Source: Acanthamoeba castellanii str. Neff
Taxonomy: Eukaryota; Discosea; Longamoebia; Acanthamoebidae
Direction: 5' to 3'
NCBI RefSeq assembly: GCF_000313135.1
Contig: NW_004457343.1
Span: 469,321-533,320, forward strand
Length of the DNA: 64,000 nucleotides
Part shown: positions 35,492 to 46,864 of the stretch, in pieces
Layout: every line of letters begins with the position of its first letter
Position numbering within the stretch: the first letter of the stretch is position 1
Translations under genes and position numbers: made by a program
The notes under the pieces: generated by a model
Database searches by the model: none
Told to the model about the DNA's origin: nothing
Seen by the model: the letters and a program-made list of their open reading frames with translations, nothing else

Positions 35492-37322
35492 ATGGACAAC
35501 CTGCTGTCCAAATCCCTCTATGGGGTGGTCTACCTCATGGGTGCGTGCAAGTGGCTTTATATCTGCTTCCTTCAATGCGGTCCTGTCCTCACGCTACAAC
35601 CCGGAGTGGTTGGGTACGGCAGGTTTGAACTTCCTCACGCACGGGCTGACGTTCGTGCTCAACACGCTGATCGTGCGCATGGTGCAGACCAACGTATTCG
35701 GGGTGCGCACCCTTGTTAGCCTTCACTTTTTCTCTTCGTTCTTGCTTTGCGGCATGCCGGTTCTTACATACGCCTCGCTATCCCTCGCTCAGTTTGCATC
35801 GGTGCCGCTGCAGCTGTTGGTGTCCACCATCCTCTTCCTGTCTCGCGAGGCGTTCCGCAATGCCTGCCAGCGTTCAGCCGAGGGCGAGTACTTCCTCCCA
35901 CTCCGCATGCTGGCCCCCAGGGCTACAGTTGGTTTACCACATAGTGCACGTGCAGCGTGGGCGACAAGCGATGGCAGCGTGAGTGGGAGCGCAAGCTGAC
36001 CAACCTGAGCTGGGCGGTGGTGCCGCTGGGCGTGGCCGTGACGCTGGCCACCTTCGCCCTCTCGGTGCTCACCGCATCGCCCGAGGAGCGCGCCCTAGAC
36101 AACTACCACCTCGTCGTNNNNNNNNNNNNNNNNNNNNNNNNNNNNNNNNNNNNNNNNNNNNNNNNNNNNNNNNNNNNNNNNNNNNNNNNNNNNNNNNNNN
36201 NNNNNNNNNNNNNNNNNNNNNNNNNNNNNNNNNNNNNNNNNNNNNNNNNNNNNNNNNNNNNNNNNNNNNNNNNNNNNNNNNNNNNNNNNNNNNNNNNNNN
36301 NNNNNNNNNNNNNNNNNNNNNNNNNNNNNNNNNNNNNNNNNNNNNNNNNNNNNNNNNNNNNNNNNNNNNNNNNNNNNNNNNNNNNNNNNNNNNNNNNNNN
36401 NNNNNNNNNNNNNNNNNNNNNNNNNNNNNNNNNNNNNNNNNNNNNNNNNNNNNNNNNNNNNNNNNNNNNNNNNNNNNNNNNNNNNNNNNNNNNNNNNNNN
36501 NNNNNNNNNNNNNNNNNNNNNNNNNNNNNNNNNNNNNNNNNNNNNNNNNNNNNNNNNNNNNNNNNNNNNNNNNNNNNNNNNNNNNNNNNNNNNNNNNNNN
36601 NNNNNNNNNNNNNNNNNNNNNNNNNNNNNNNNNNNNNNNNNNNNNNNNNNNNNNNNNNNNNNNNNNNNNNNNNNNNNNNNNNNNNNNNNNNNNNNNNNNN
36701 NNNNNNNNNNNNNNNNNNNNNNNNNNNNNNNNNNNNNNNNNNNNNNNNNNNNNNNNNNNNNNNNNNNNNNNNNNNNNNNNNNNNNNNNNNNNNNNNNNNN
36801 NNNNNNNNNNNNNNNNNNNNNNNNNNNNNNNNNNNNNNNNNNNNNNNNNNNNNNNNNNNNNNNNNNNNNNNNNNNNNNNNNNNNNNNNNNNNNNNNNNNN
36901 NNNNNNNNNNNNNNNNNNNNNNNNNNNNNNNNNNNNNNNNNNNNNNNNNNNNNNNNNNNNNNNNNNNNNNNNNNNNNNNNNNNNNNNNNNNNNNNNNNNN
37001 NNNNNNNNNNNNNNNNNNNNNNNNNNNNNNNNNNNNNNNNNNNNNNTACACCCTCCTCCATGCGGCGGCTCACGTGGGCATCGGTGGCGCATGCCTCCTG
37101 GCTGTCCTTCTCACCCTGTACGCTCCAATCACCCTCGTACACTCGCACATACACACCTGCGTCCTATTACATCTGTTGAGCGCCATCTCACACGCCGGCG
37201 AAATGACCTGTGCGTGCTTGTGTCGTGTGTCGTGTGTCGTGTGTGTTAGGTTCCTCACCGAACGACGGTTTCTGCAAGACATGCGATCCGTGTGGCGCAC
37301 CAGAAAGCCCAAGGCTCTGTAG
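35492..37322 (+). CDS. RFT1: RFT1-like dolichol-oligosaccharide membrane protein (interrupted by assembly gap)
   Basis: Exons 35492-35540, 35623-35702, 35793-35887 and 35956 into the gap, then two exons after it, ending TAG 37320-37322. The N-terminus MDNLLSKSLYGVVYLMG joins in phase to NFLTHGLTFVLNTLIVRMV and to VSTILFLSREAFRNACQRS, which is the RFT1 signature. After the gap, YTLLHAAAHVGIGGACLLAV joins FLTERRFLQDMRSVWRTRK, matching the RFT1 C-terminus. RFT1 is a polytopic ER membrane protein needed for Man5GlcNAc2-PP-dolichol to be used on the lumenal side in N-glycosylation; whether it is itself the flippase is disputed. Most of the middle of the protein is lost in the N-run. Confidence 0.88.
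36118..37046. other. Assembly gap (929 N)
   Basis: A run of N inside the RFT1 gene. The size may be an estimate. Open frames computed across it are artefacts. Confidence 0.99.
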
Positions 37323-37419
37323 TCGTGCCGTTGTTGGTACGGCGCCTTTGAACCGAAAGGCTACGAACAATAGAGGTGCTCTTGAATGACTATTGTCGCG
37401 CTGATTGACAATCTTTACT

Positions 37420-38351
37420 TTAGAGATTAAGATGAGATGGAAGACAAGATTGATTGGACATTAAAGATGGAGAAGACGAAGGCAGGCGCGGATCACGGCC
37501 CGGCGGGTGCCTATCGCGAAGGTCGCCCTCCATCAGATGGGGCCAGGCCGCGGCCGGCTTGGCCACTCGCAGGTTGAGCCCGACGTGCTTGAACCCGAAG
37601 CTGCCCAGGTTGACCATCGTCACCGGGTCGGCGTTGTTCTCCGCCACACAAGCGTGCGGGCGCCGAGGCCCATGCGCTCAAAGAAGGCGGCACCGGCCCA
37701 GGTGAAAACGCGCGGCGACCCGAACGTGGGCAGCCGCACCTGGTCGACAGAGCGGACCAGGTGGCGCGCCACCTGAAGCGCCGCGAGGGTGGCCTGCGCC
37801 GCGCCCAGGCTGTGGCCGCACACGGTGACCTGGAGGTCCGACACTTGAAGGCCGTGGTCGTGGGCGTGCGAGTCGAGAATGGCGGCCACCTGTGGCCAGG
37901 TGCTCTCCCAGGCCTTGAGGAAGCCGCCGTGGATGCGGCCCTCAGGCAGGAGCTCGGGGCGGGCGAGGGGCCAGGCGTCGAAGTCGGTCTGGAAGTCCCT
38001 GGCCGTGTCGGTGCCCTTGTAGGTCACCACGACCTCGGCACCGCGGGCGCGCACAAAGCCGGACGAGAGGTCGGTGGCGAAGGGGCTCACGGTGGTGTAG
38101 GAGGCAACGCCGAGGTTGGCGTCGCGGTCGAGGTAGGCCAGGCTGGCGAATTCGCCCAGCTGGAGGGTCTCGTCGTTGGAGAAGGTGGCCAGCTCCTCGA
38201 ATTGATCTGACACGAACGTAAACGACATACCTTCACCATTTACAAATGTCGAGAAAACACGCTTTGGTCAGACGACGTACAAGGAATGGAAACTAAGAAG
38301 AAAAGGTGAGGACATACCAAGGAGGTCCTCGTGTTGGCTTCTGGAGTCCAT
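37420..38351 (-). CDS. Class 3 lipase-like protein with apparent frameshift
   Basis: Exon 1 (38351-38318) encodes MDSRSQHEDLL and joins in phase to 38206 (DQFEELATFSNDETLQLGEF). The alpha/beta-hydrolase core is clear: EVVVTYKGTDTARDFQTDFD (oxyanion region), IHGGFLKAW and VCGHSLGAAQATLAAL, the GxSxG nucleophile elbow. Past QVRLPTFGSPRVFTWAG the frame continues to FFERMGLGARTLV and then hits a stop at 37620. The expected family sequence ENNADPVTMVNLGSFGFKHV, holding the likely catalytic Asp and His, is in another frame starting at 37647. Dropping one TG unit near 37645-37649 restores a 272-residue protein ending at 37420. Either a real dinucleotide expansion or a sequencing error explains this. 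No signal peptide is visible. Confidence 0.8.
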
Positions 38352-38750
38352 TGTCGTCCTGATGGTTGAGGGGGGTTGTCGCTTCGTGTTGGTTGTTGTC
38401 GGGGATGGAGGTCTTGAGGTGGGCGATATCGACTGAAGAGGTGGTAGTCGTCGAGGTTGTGGTGTTCAAGGTTGAGAAGAGGCGAGCGAACTTGCGTGCG
38501 AGGAAAGACATCTCGAGAGTGAGGTTGGTTGTGGTGATGGTGTTACGTGACTTGCTTGCTTGAGAAGGTTGTTGTTGTTCTTGTTGGCGGGTGGAGTGAG
38601 AAATGGAAATGGACTACTTGCGCCAAAGGCACCCCAGCAGGAGTCCAACTCTCGGCCAATGGCCACCAACCCTGGTCGACAATATAGTTTTGTTAAAGAA
38701 AACATGAAAGATAAAGAGAAATGCAAGAGAAAAAAAGATAAACACAAAAG
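38352..38750. promoter_or_regulatory. Divergent intergenic region, lipase (-) / SH2-TKL kinase (+)
   Basis: This 399-bp spacer between divergent starts should contain both promoters. A minus-strand open frame (38511 downward, MSFLARKFARLF) overlaps it but cannot be spliced into the lipase without a stop, so I leave it out. The right part (38690-38750) is A-rich. Confidence 0.45.
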
Positions 38751-40086
38751 ATGGGGCGAGTGGTGCAGCCAGGCAGCGGCAGCACAAATGCGGAGATAGA
38801 GCCAGAGCACATCTTACTGGGTCCAAAGATAGGCGACGGCTCGTTCGGTACCGTCTACAAGGTACCCCCAACCCCAACCCAGTCAAAGAAGGTGAAAGGA
38901 GAGGAGGTGACGCGGAACATGCCCCTGGTGTACCAGGGCAAGTGCTTCAAGATGGACGTGGCGGTCAAGGTGCCCCGGCTGCAGCGGCTCAATGCCCTCC
39001 AGCTGCATGGCCTCCGCACAGAAATCGCCATCATGAGGTACCCCCACACACGAGCACCACACAGGCCACGCACCACCTACTGCGGTAGTGACTCTGACGA
39101 AAACGCCGCCACAGTGCCAATCCGCATCCGTGCATAGTGCTATTCATGGGCGCCTGCACCCAGGAGGGCCAGTTCAGGATCGTCACCGAGGTCCGCAGCC
39201 CAGCCCGCCTATAAATGGCACACGCACGCGCACCACGCACCACCGTACACGCACACGCACACGCACATATGTGACAGAGATGTCTGATCGGATGACATGG
39301 TGTGGTGCGGCAGTTGCTGGAGGGGGACCTGTACGATCTGATCCACAAGCAAAAGGTCAAGCTCAGTCTGTTCCAGAAGATGAAGCTCGCCAAGGACGCC
39401 GCCCTCGGCATGAACTGGCTCCACCACTCCAACCCGCGCATCATCCATCGAGGTACCACCGCACACGCACACGCACACGCTGACGCACACGCACACGCTG
39501 ACGACTTCATTGCAAAACGCCAGATCTCAAGCTGGCGAATCTGCTGATCTACCGGCAAGGCGACGAGTATCGGGTGAAACTGTGCGTTGTAGAACTGCGG
39601 CCGCAGGGCTGAGCTGCAGCTGTTGATGGTTTATTCTTTTGTGCGACGCGCGGGCAGGTGCGACTTTGGGCTGAGCGCGATCAAGGAATCGTCGCAAGAA
39701 GCCATCCGCGATCTGGGGGCCGTGCGCGGTACGCCCTTGTACATGGCCCCCGAGGTGATGCGCAAGCGCGACTTCAACGAAAAGGCCGACGTCTACAGCT
39801 TCGGCATCGTACTCTGGTACCACACACACCGCACACACCGCACACACCTCACACACCGCACACACCGCACACGATGACGTTGGATGCCACCGGCTGCGAC
39901 AGGGAGCTGTTGACGGAGCAGAAGCCGTTCGAGCACCATCGCGACTGGAACAAGTTCCTGGTGGCCGTGGGCGACGAGGGCGAGCGGCCCATCATCCCCG
40001 AGGCCTCCTGTCCACCCGCCCTCTTCTCCCTCATCGAGGACTGCTGGCGCAACGACGTATCGCTCCGGTACCTCCCTGTCGCGACA

Positions 40087-40171
<85 letters not shown>

Positions 40172-40511
40172 CACACGCACGCACGTACAAACGCGTGGTC
40201 GCTGACGCGGTGGACGCACCACCGTCGTCAAGGCCTGACTTTGAGGAGATCAACGAGCGGCTGGACGGCATCATCATCGACAGCGCGATCGAGGACGAGG
40301 TGGCGCGCACGTTCTGGAAGGCCGATGCGAGCCTGCACGAGTACGCCCTCCCGTGGCCCGTGTTCGCGCGCAAGCTGTGGCGATTCCTCGGGCTCGAACT
40401 CCCGCACGACCCCGACGACCCGCTGCCCGCCCAAGAACCCGCAACACAACCAGGGCAGGACAAGAGGTACGTCTGCCCGCAGACGCGCGCACGCGTGACG
40501 GACCACACGCA

Positions 40512-40565
<54 letters not shown>

Positions 40566-41410
40566 ACCCCGCCCCACAAACGAACAGCGACGCCTGCCGG
40601 CGGAGGATCCGAGCAAGGCCGAGTGGGCGCGTCGCCCGTGTACAATCCGCCGCCTTCGGCCGAGGTGGCGCAGCTGAGATGTGTCAAAGCTCTCTTTGGT
40701 ACGCACGACACGCACACGGCACGACACACGCGCACGCGCACCACCGCACACGCACACGCCGCCAGTCATGCTTACACGGTAGCGGCGGGGTCGGTAGTAA
40801 CGGAGGAGAGCAGAGGCAAACGGGGGCGGGAGGTGGTGAGCATCGAGTGGTTCAGCAAGATGGTCGAATGGTTCGCCCCCTTCGAGGCCAGCCCCCGCCT
40901 CCTCGACCGCCTGCTGGCCCTCCTCACCCAGCCCTGGTTCCACGGCCTCCTCACCAACAACGTACCCACCACGCCCAGCCGTTGTACCACGACACAACAC
41001 AACCCATCACGCCCGGCGGCAGCTCACCATTCCTTTGCGCTCGGCAGGACATGGCGCGCCTGTTGGCGGGTGCGGCGGAGGGCACCTTTCTGGTGCGGTT
41101 CTCGAGCAGCAGCCCGGGCGCGTACACCATTTCGCGCGTCACGCCCCAGGGCACCTCCCACATCCGCATCCTGGGCCAACGCCAGCCACCGCCCGACGAC
41201 CTCGACGGCAGCGAGCGACGGCCCGCAGGAGTGGTGCGGTACTCGGCCAGCGACGATCGGAGCTACGACTCGATGGGCGACGTGGTGGCCGACCTCGCCG
41301 CGCCCCTCCGCCTGCTGCACCCCGCCCCCGGCTCGCCCTACCTCCCTCTCTTCGGCGACCCCGCCAGCCTCAACGCCAGCGGCGGCTACGAGTCCCTCGT
41401 CCAGCGGTGA
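38751..41410 (+). CDS. TKL kinase with C-terminal SH2 domain (Shk-type)
   Basis: About ten exons. The kinase domain opens with LLGPKIGDGSFGTVYK (P-loop) and VAVKVPRLQR (Lys). It continues with IIHRDLKLANLLIYRQGDEY (catalytic loop), VKLCDFGLSAI, GTPLYMAPEVM (activation segment end) and KADVYSFGIVLWELLTEQKP. A linker follows, with WFSKMVEWFAPFEASPRLLD. The SH2 domain has WFHGLLTNN and GTFLVRFSSSSPGAYTIS, with the phosphotyrosine-binding FLVRFS arginine. This order matches the Dictyostelium Shk dual-specificity kinases. Two introns hold long (CA)n runs (40088-40169, 40514-40563). The stop used is TGA 41408-41410. An alternative last intron (donor CAGCG|GTGAAC, acceptor ACCCAG near 41451) would extend the C-terminus to about 41504. 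Confidence 0.9.
40088..40169. repeat. (CA)n microsatellite, SH2-TKL kinase intron
   Basis: About 40 CA units with one interruption near 40120. Confidence 0.97.
40514..40563. repeat. (CA)n microsatellite, second SH2-TKL kinase intron
   Basis: About 25 CA units directly upstream of the acceptor CAG; it probably doubles as or displaces the polypyrimidine tract. Confidence 0.95.
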
Positions 41411-41571
41411 ACCACCATCATCAACGAACCATCATCGTCCACCACCACCCAGGCCGCTACATGAAGGCCACGTTGAACGTGTAGGGGAGTACTTTGGTTG
41501 TTGATGTGTATTTATTTCTGAATCAAGAGAGTTGGAAACAAAAAGTTGATAGTTGAGAGTGGGGGGGGGGC

Positions 41572-44289
41572 TTAGGCGCTGTTGTAGTGGTTGAGCCGGT
41601 AGAGGAGGACCTTGCCTCTGTGGGTGCCGAGGGCGAGGAAACCGCTGTGGGGCGAGAAGTCAAAGTCCATCACCTTGCCCAGCGGCGTGCGGTCGGTCGG
41701 CCAGTTGCCGAACACCGACATCGAGGGCAAGTGCACCTGAACGAGGAAGAAAGAACGAAGAACGAAGAAAAGGAACGAAGGTGAGGATGGATGACGGCAA
41801 CGGAAGTGGAAGTTGATGGTTGGTAGTGGTGGTACCAAACGGAAGGCAGAGGTCTTGACCCACGAGCTCATGCCCATGATTTGTGTGTCGTGGTTGAACT
41901 TGACGGCGTTGACGGAGGTCTGCAGGTTCATGAGCGCCTTGTGCGGCGTGGGCTTGGTTTCGCGCGCGGCCATCGTCTCCGCCGAGTACACGTTCACCAC
42001 GCCCGTCTGCGACCTGCAACCCCAATCGTGGTGAGAAGCCGCGAGAGCCGGCAGAGCGGCGGTGGTGTGGCGGCAAGGGGGGAGGAGGAGGAGGTAAGGT
42101 ACCCGACGGCGTGGTAGGCGCCGGAGGGGGAAATGGCGAGGGAGCTGGTCTTGCTCATGCCCTCATCGATGAACTTGTAGATACACCTGCGCGTTCGCAA
42201 GTCCCACTGGTAGATGGACGCATCTAACCATCGCACACACGACACGACACGACACACACGTTAGTGGATGACGGGAGGCAATGGGGCAGAGAAAGGGTGA
42301 GTGTGAGTAATTACCTCCGCCGCCGGTGAACATGGTGAGGCCGTCCGGGGAGAAGCTGACGGTGATGGAGATGTTGTTCATCTTGAAGTCGGCGATCTTC
42401 TGCTTGGTCTGGTTGGAGGTCAGGTGCACGTTGCCGTTCTTGCCGCAGAAGGCCAGGTACTTGTTGTCCTGCGAATAGAACGAGTGCTCCGTACTCGCCT
42501 CTTCCCTGCCTGCAATTCACCGTTCGCGGTGAGTGTTGTGTGCGCGTGCGGTGGTGCGTGTGCGTGTGCGGTGCGTGTGCGTGTGCGGTGCGTACCGGCA
42601 GGGTACCAGGCTTTGGAGACGTTGCCCGTCACGACGTCGTACACGTAGATCCAGGGCTTGCGGCCGGTGACGATGGCCTCGCGACCGTCGGGCGTGAACC
42701 ACGCCTTCACGATGGGCGTGTCCTTGAACACCACACCCTGCACCTTGCGATTCTTCTTGCCATCAATCTGCACACACCGCACACACGACACGACACGACA
42801 CACGCGTTCAGATGCTGATGGTGATGACGACGACAATGTTGGCGACGATGATGGTAATGACCTGGAAGAGGTTGAGCTTCTTGTCTTGGCCGCCAACCAG
42901 CATCAGCTGCGCGTTGGAGTGGAAGTGGAGCGTGTGCAGGCCTCTCGAATGTTCCTGTGTCATGCCACGTCGTGTCGTGTCGTGTCGTGTCGTGTCGTGT
43001 CGTGTCGTGTCGTGTCGTGTCGTGTCGTGTCGTGTCGTGTCGTGTCGTGTCGTGTCGTGTCGTGTCGTGTCGTGTCGTTAGGCTACGGTCTTGGTCGCTG
43101 CTGGGGCTGGCCGGTGTAGGCGCGGGGAGTACCTCGTGGTTGGCGTCTTTGAGGCGGGTGACGTTGAGAATGCTGGGCGCGAGCCTCTCTGGGTTGGACC
43201 CGACCAGCGCCTCGGCGGTCGCCAGAATGTCCTCCTCGTCTTCGTCTGTGCGACACAGGTTAGACGACCGTGTGCCGCGTGTGCGTGTGCGTGTGCGGTG
43301 TTGCGTGTGCGGCTGTACCTTGCACGGTGTCGATGTCCTCGGGCAGCTTGGCCCACGACGGCCCGCCAGACCCCTGGTGGGTGACCATCTCAAACCTGCC
43401 ATTTTAAAATGACGAATAAATATAAGACCGTTTTATCAAATAAATTGAATTAGAAATATAAATAGATGGTTACAATAAAAGTAATAAAAATTAAAAATAA
43501 AAATAAAAATAAATTGTCTAAACAGAAGGAGAACCTTTCGCGCAGTCGTTGGGTGTATTCGGCTCCGGTGATGACGGTCTCGTCGAGCTGCTTGAGCAGC
43601 TTGCGCTTCTTGGGATCGCGCGTGGCGATGCGCACCTCCTCGCCCGCATCATCTTCATCTTCCCACGCCGGCTGCAACTTCTTTTCTTGTTTGACTTCCT
43701 CCTCCTCTACTTCTTCCTCATCTTCATCTTCATCTTCATCATCTTCATCTTCGTCATTTTCAGTTTTGATCTCAGCCGCGGCGTCCGAGTCCTCCTCTTG
43801 CTTGAGCGCGACCATGACTCCGCCCTTGTCCACCCACACCGTGTTCATCGGCACCCTTCGGATGTCGTCATCGTCATCTCCATCTTCTTCATCTCGCCGA
43901 ATCTCATCTTCATCTCCATGTTCCAGCTCATTACCGAAATTGTCGACGGCGACCGAGCCGAAGAGCATGTCCTCGAGCTGTGCCTCCTCCTTCTCATCGG
44001 CCTTCGTGAACGTCGGCGGGTTCTCGTAGTACTCCACCTCCTGCCTCTTCCGCTTCCGCTCCATTTCCCGCGGCGTAAGCCCTTCATCGTACTTCGAGCG
44101 GAACTCGCCGCCGCCTCGGCCACCTCTACCACCACGTCCGCCTCGTCCACCACGTCCACCACGACCTCCTCGTCCACCTCGGCCGCCACCGCCACCTCGG
44201 CCGCCGCCTCGCATGCTCACACCGCCGCGACCGCCGCCTCGGCCCTTTCCGCCACGGCTGCCTCCTCGATTTGCGATCTTGCCCTCCAT
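41572..44289 (-). CDS. UTP18: UTP18-like WD-repeat SSU processome protein
   Basis: Starts at ATG 44289 with a long GRGG-repeat region (about 60 residues, 44230-44105). Acidic segments follow (poly-Asp/Glu, 43900-43690). The C-terminal half is a WD40 propeller: LHFHSNAQLMLVGGQDKKLN, VKAWFTPDGREAIVTGRK, YSQDNKYLAFCGKNGNVHL, SFSPDGLTMFTGGG, ASIYQWDLRTRRCIYKF and the terminal VHLPSMSVFGNWP ... SGFLALGTHRGKVLLYRL. The terminal phrases match UTP18/WDR50, a U3 snoRNP-associated factor for 18S rRNA processing in the nucleolus. RGG tracts are normal for nucleolar proteins, although an N-terminal one of this length is not a general UTP18 feature as far as I know. An intron holds about 22 copies of CGTGT. 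Stop is TAA 41574-41572. Confidence 0.88.
42971..43078. repeat. Pentanucleotide microsatellite (CGTGT)n, about 21.6 copies, in a UTP18 intron
   Basis: Uninterrupted tandem CGTGT over 108 bp. Shorter, imperfect runs of the same unit occur in other introns (about 1405-1470, 7065-7085, 7745-7772, 8785-8806, 26770-26785, 55640-55672). Confidence 0.99.
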
Positions 44290-44602
44290 CTGTCCAGGTC
44301 CTGCGCGTCAGGTGAAGAATGAATGGAGGAGGAGCGAACAATCTCAATCTTCTCCGGAGCCAAAAAAATAAATTCAGAATCAAAAAATCAAATCACAAAA
44401 GAAAATCCCTGATTTCCGAGTTATTTCCACAATTATTGTGGCGTGCCGGGTTTTCTCCCGGTATCTACTGTACGTCGTGCGTTATCGTGTGCGTGTCGTG
44501 CGTGCGGCAGGGGGGCTTGGCTGCTGAAAAAAAAGGATTCCTCGTTGCGTTGTGGGCGCGGTACTGTACATCGCTTCATGCCCACCACCACCATCACTCG
44601 AT
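44290..44602. other. Intergenic, UTP18 upstream region
   Basis: These 313 bp lie between the UTP18 start and the stop of the STE20-like kinase gene, both on the minus strand. An A/T-rich patch at 44340-44440 next to the UTP18 start is the likely promoter. No coding sequence is supported. Confidence 0.5.
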
Positions 44603-46864
44603 TCAGGCGCCGCTGCCCTTCTGCTGCTCTCCGCCGCCAGCGGCGGTCCGCCACTGGCCCACCGTCTCCGCCTCCATGGTGCCCACGCTCTCCTCGCCCC
44701 GCAGCTTCGCCCCCTCCCCCTCATCGCCTTCCCCCTCCCCTTCCTTCTTTTCATCGTCGTCGCCGTCGCCGTCGGGGAGGTAGTCCTTGCGGTTGATCTT
44801 GACGCTCTCGCAGCTCATCTCCTCGGACTTGAACTCCTCGAGCGACGTCACGCTGCCCTCGGTCGACCGCGGGACGCGCTCCATCTCCTTGGCGCGCTTG
44901 ATCGACGTCACGATCTCCTCCTCCTTCGAGCCGTCGCTCGACGCATCGTACGGCGACGACGCGTGCACCTTTGCGAAGATCTTCGCAAACTTGGACTTCT
45001 GAGCGCTCTTCTTTCGCAACTTCTGTTTCGGCGTAGAATGTGTGCGGGTGAGTTGCGTGTTGCGTGTGCGTGGGTTGCGTGTCGTGTGGTCATGCCATGT
45101 GTGCGGCGGCAGCGGGTGGTATACCTTCTCTTCTCGGGGCGAGAGGTGGTTTACTCGTTCCACAAGCTCGGTCAGCAGGCCCGCCAGCCGTTCGCCCTTG
45201 GCCAAAAATGGATGCTGACGTGTGCACGCACACAAAAAGAAAGGCCGCGTCAGCACAAACAATGCCCGCCGCACGCACGCGACGCATACAACGTCAGTGT
45301 CCACAGAGCACTGCAACAGCTCAAGGTGGCACCTTGAGAAGCTCATCGGCGGTGGCCCTCTGGTCGTACTCGCGAATGAGGCATCGCGCGATGAAGTCCT
45401 GGAAGTCGGCCGACCATTTCTCGGGGCTCGTCAGCTTGGGCGGTGGCGTGTTGGGCGATGCGATAATGAACAGTGCCTGCGCAATGAACAGACAAGATCG
45501 GTTGAGTGCGGTCCATGTGTGGTGTGTGCGATCGTGAAGGAAACTGCACCCGCATGGCCAGAAGGCCGGAGTGCGGGGGCACCATCTCAGCAAGCTCAAT
45601 GCAGGTGATGCCGAGCGACCAGATGTCCACCCGCGTCGTGTACTCCTGTTCGCAAACCAGCTCGGGCGCCTGCACGCCAATCAATCATAACCACGGCTCC
45701 GATTGTCAGCACGGCACGGCAGTGTCGTATAGGGTCGAGTGCGTGTGCGGCACGCGGCGGTACCATCCAGTACGGTGTGCCGGTTGCCGTTTTGTGTTTG
45801 TCCATCGTGTTCACCATCTGCGTGGCCACCCCCAAATCGGCTGCAAAGAAAAGCGAGGTCAGTGGTGGTGGCTGGGCAGTGGTTGGGGGGTTTGAGGGCT
45901 GTACCGAGCTTAGCAGAGCCTTTCGAGTTCAGCAAAATATTGTCTATACGTCGACACAAATCAACCCACCAAAGAGAAGAGTGAAGAGAGAAGAGAGAAG
46001 AGAGAGAGAGAGAGTCAATGCACAAACGCTGCGTGTTGGCTGAGGGAGAAGGGCCGAAAGCGTTGGTACCGGCTTTCACGTCGCGATGCAGTAGTCGTTG
46101 GGAGTGCAGATAATGCAGACCCTTCACCACCTTGAGAGCCCAAGAAGAAGACAGCGGTTAGGACGAGAAGAAGAAGAAGATGATGATGATGACAATGAAG
46201 GGAGAAGAAGGGGAAGTGTGAGTGGAGTTGGAACCTGGAAGCACACGGCAGCAATTTCGTCCTCGGAGAATGGTGACTTGAGGCGGTTCATTATCTTCTT
46301 CAGGCTGCCTCCCGAACAGAACTCCATCACTATCTGCACTTACCACCACCAACCCACACAAGGAAGTTTAGCTCCGACCCGCGCTCAACCCACCACCTCT
46401 TAAGTCCGACTGCCACCTCAGCTGTAGCCAAAGAACGAAAACGAAACACACCAGAAAGAGCGAGAAAAGAGAAAAGAGAGAGGGCACGAACCCAGAGGCG
46501 CTTGTTTCTGAAGTAGGACCCGTAGTAGGCGGTGACGTAGGGCGAGTCGCACTTCTTGAGGTGGTCGATCTCCCGCACGATTTTCGTGAGCTCGTCTTCG
46601 TTGTCCTCGTCGCAGATGGGGATGATTTTGATGGCCACCATCTCCCCCGTTCCCTTGTCCATCGCTTTGTACACTCGGCCAAAACTCCTTTTTTGATTAT
46701 TAAAGTACATAAATTGTTAAAATATCAGGTAAACGTTAAATAAATCATCAATAAATAATCCATAACCGATTATAAAATATATTACTTTTGTAAGAGGGGG
46801 AAGCGCACCCGCTGCCGATGAGGCCCATGAGGGTGTAGTGTTCCTCCGGGTCGTCTGTGTTCAT
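44603..46864 (-). CDS. STE20/MST-like serine/threonine protein kinase
   Basis: About ten short exons. The start ATG 46864 gives MNTDDPEEHYTLMGLIGSG, spliced to SFGRVYKAMDKGTGEMVAIK (P-loop and catalytic Lys). Further motifs are IVMEFCSGGSLKKIM, LHYLHSQRLLHRDVKADNIL (catalytic loop), ADLGVATQM (DLG in place of DFG), TGTPYWMAPELVCEQEY and DIWSLGITCIELAEMVPPHS. This combination fits the STE20 group (MST/GCK). The C-terminal ~150 residues are charged and disordered (Lys-rich, then Asp/Glu-rich) and lack a recognisable SARAH or PBD domain. STE20 kinases act in Hippo-like, MAPK or cytoskeletal signalling; which pathway applies here is unknown. It is divergent from TrpRS with about 250 bp between starts. 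Confidence 0.88.

Noticed and set aside
35957..37249. Long open frames of X residues across 36118-37046
   Set aside because: They are artefacts of the N-run; only the flanking exons are real.
38293..38511. Minus-strand open frame beginning MSFLARKFARLF as the lipase N-terminus
   Set aside because: Its donor is in phase 2 and joining it to the lipase exon at 38206 makes a stop codon. The overlapping frame from ATG 38351 joins in phase 1 and fits.
39658..40677. Long open frames rich in His-Thr repeats over the SH2-TKL kinase
   Set aside because: They read through CA-repeat introns in a wrong frame; the kinase motifs are in the other frame.
42812..43119. Open frame of repeated SCRVV residues
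   Set aside because: Pure translation of the CGTGT microsatellite inside a UTP18 intron.
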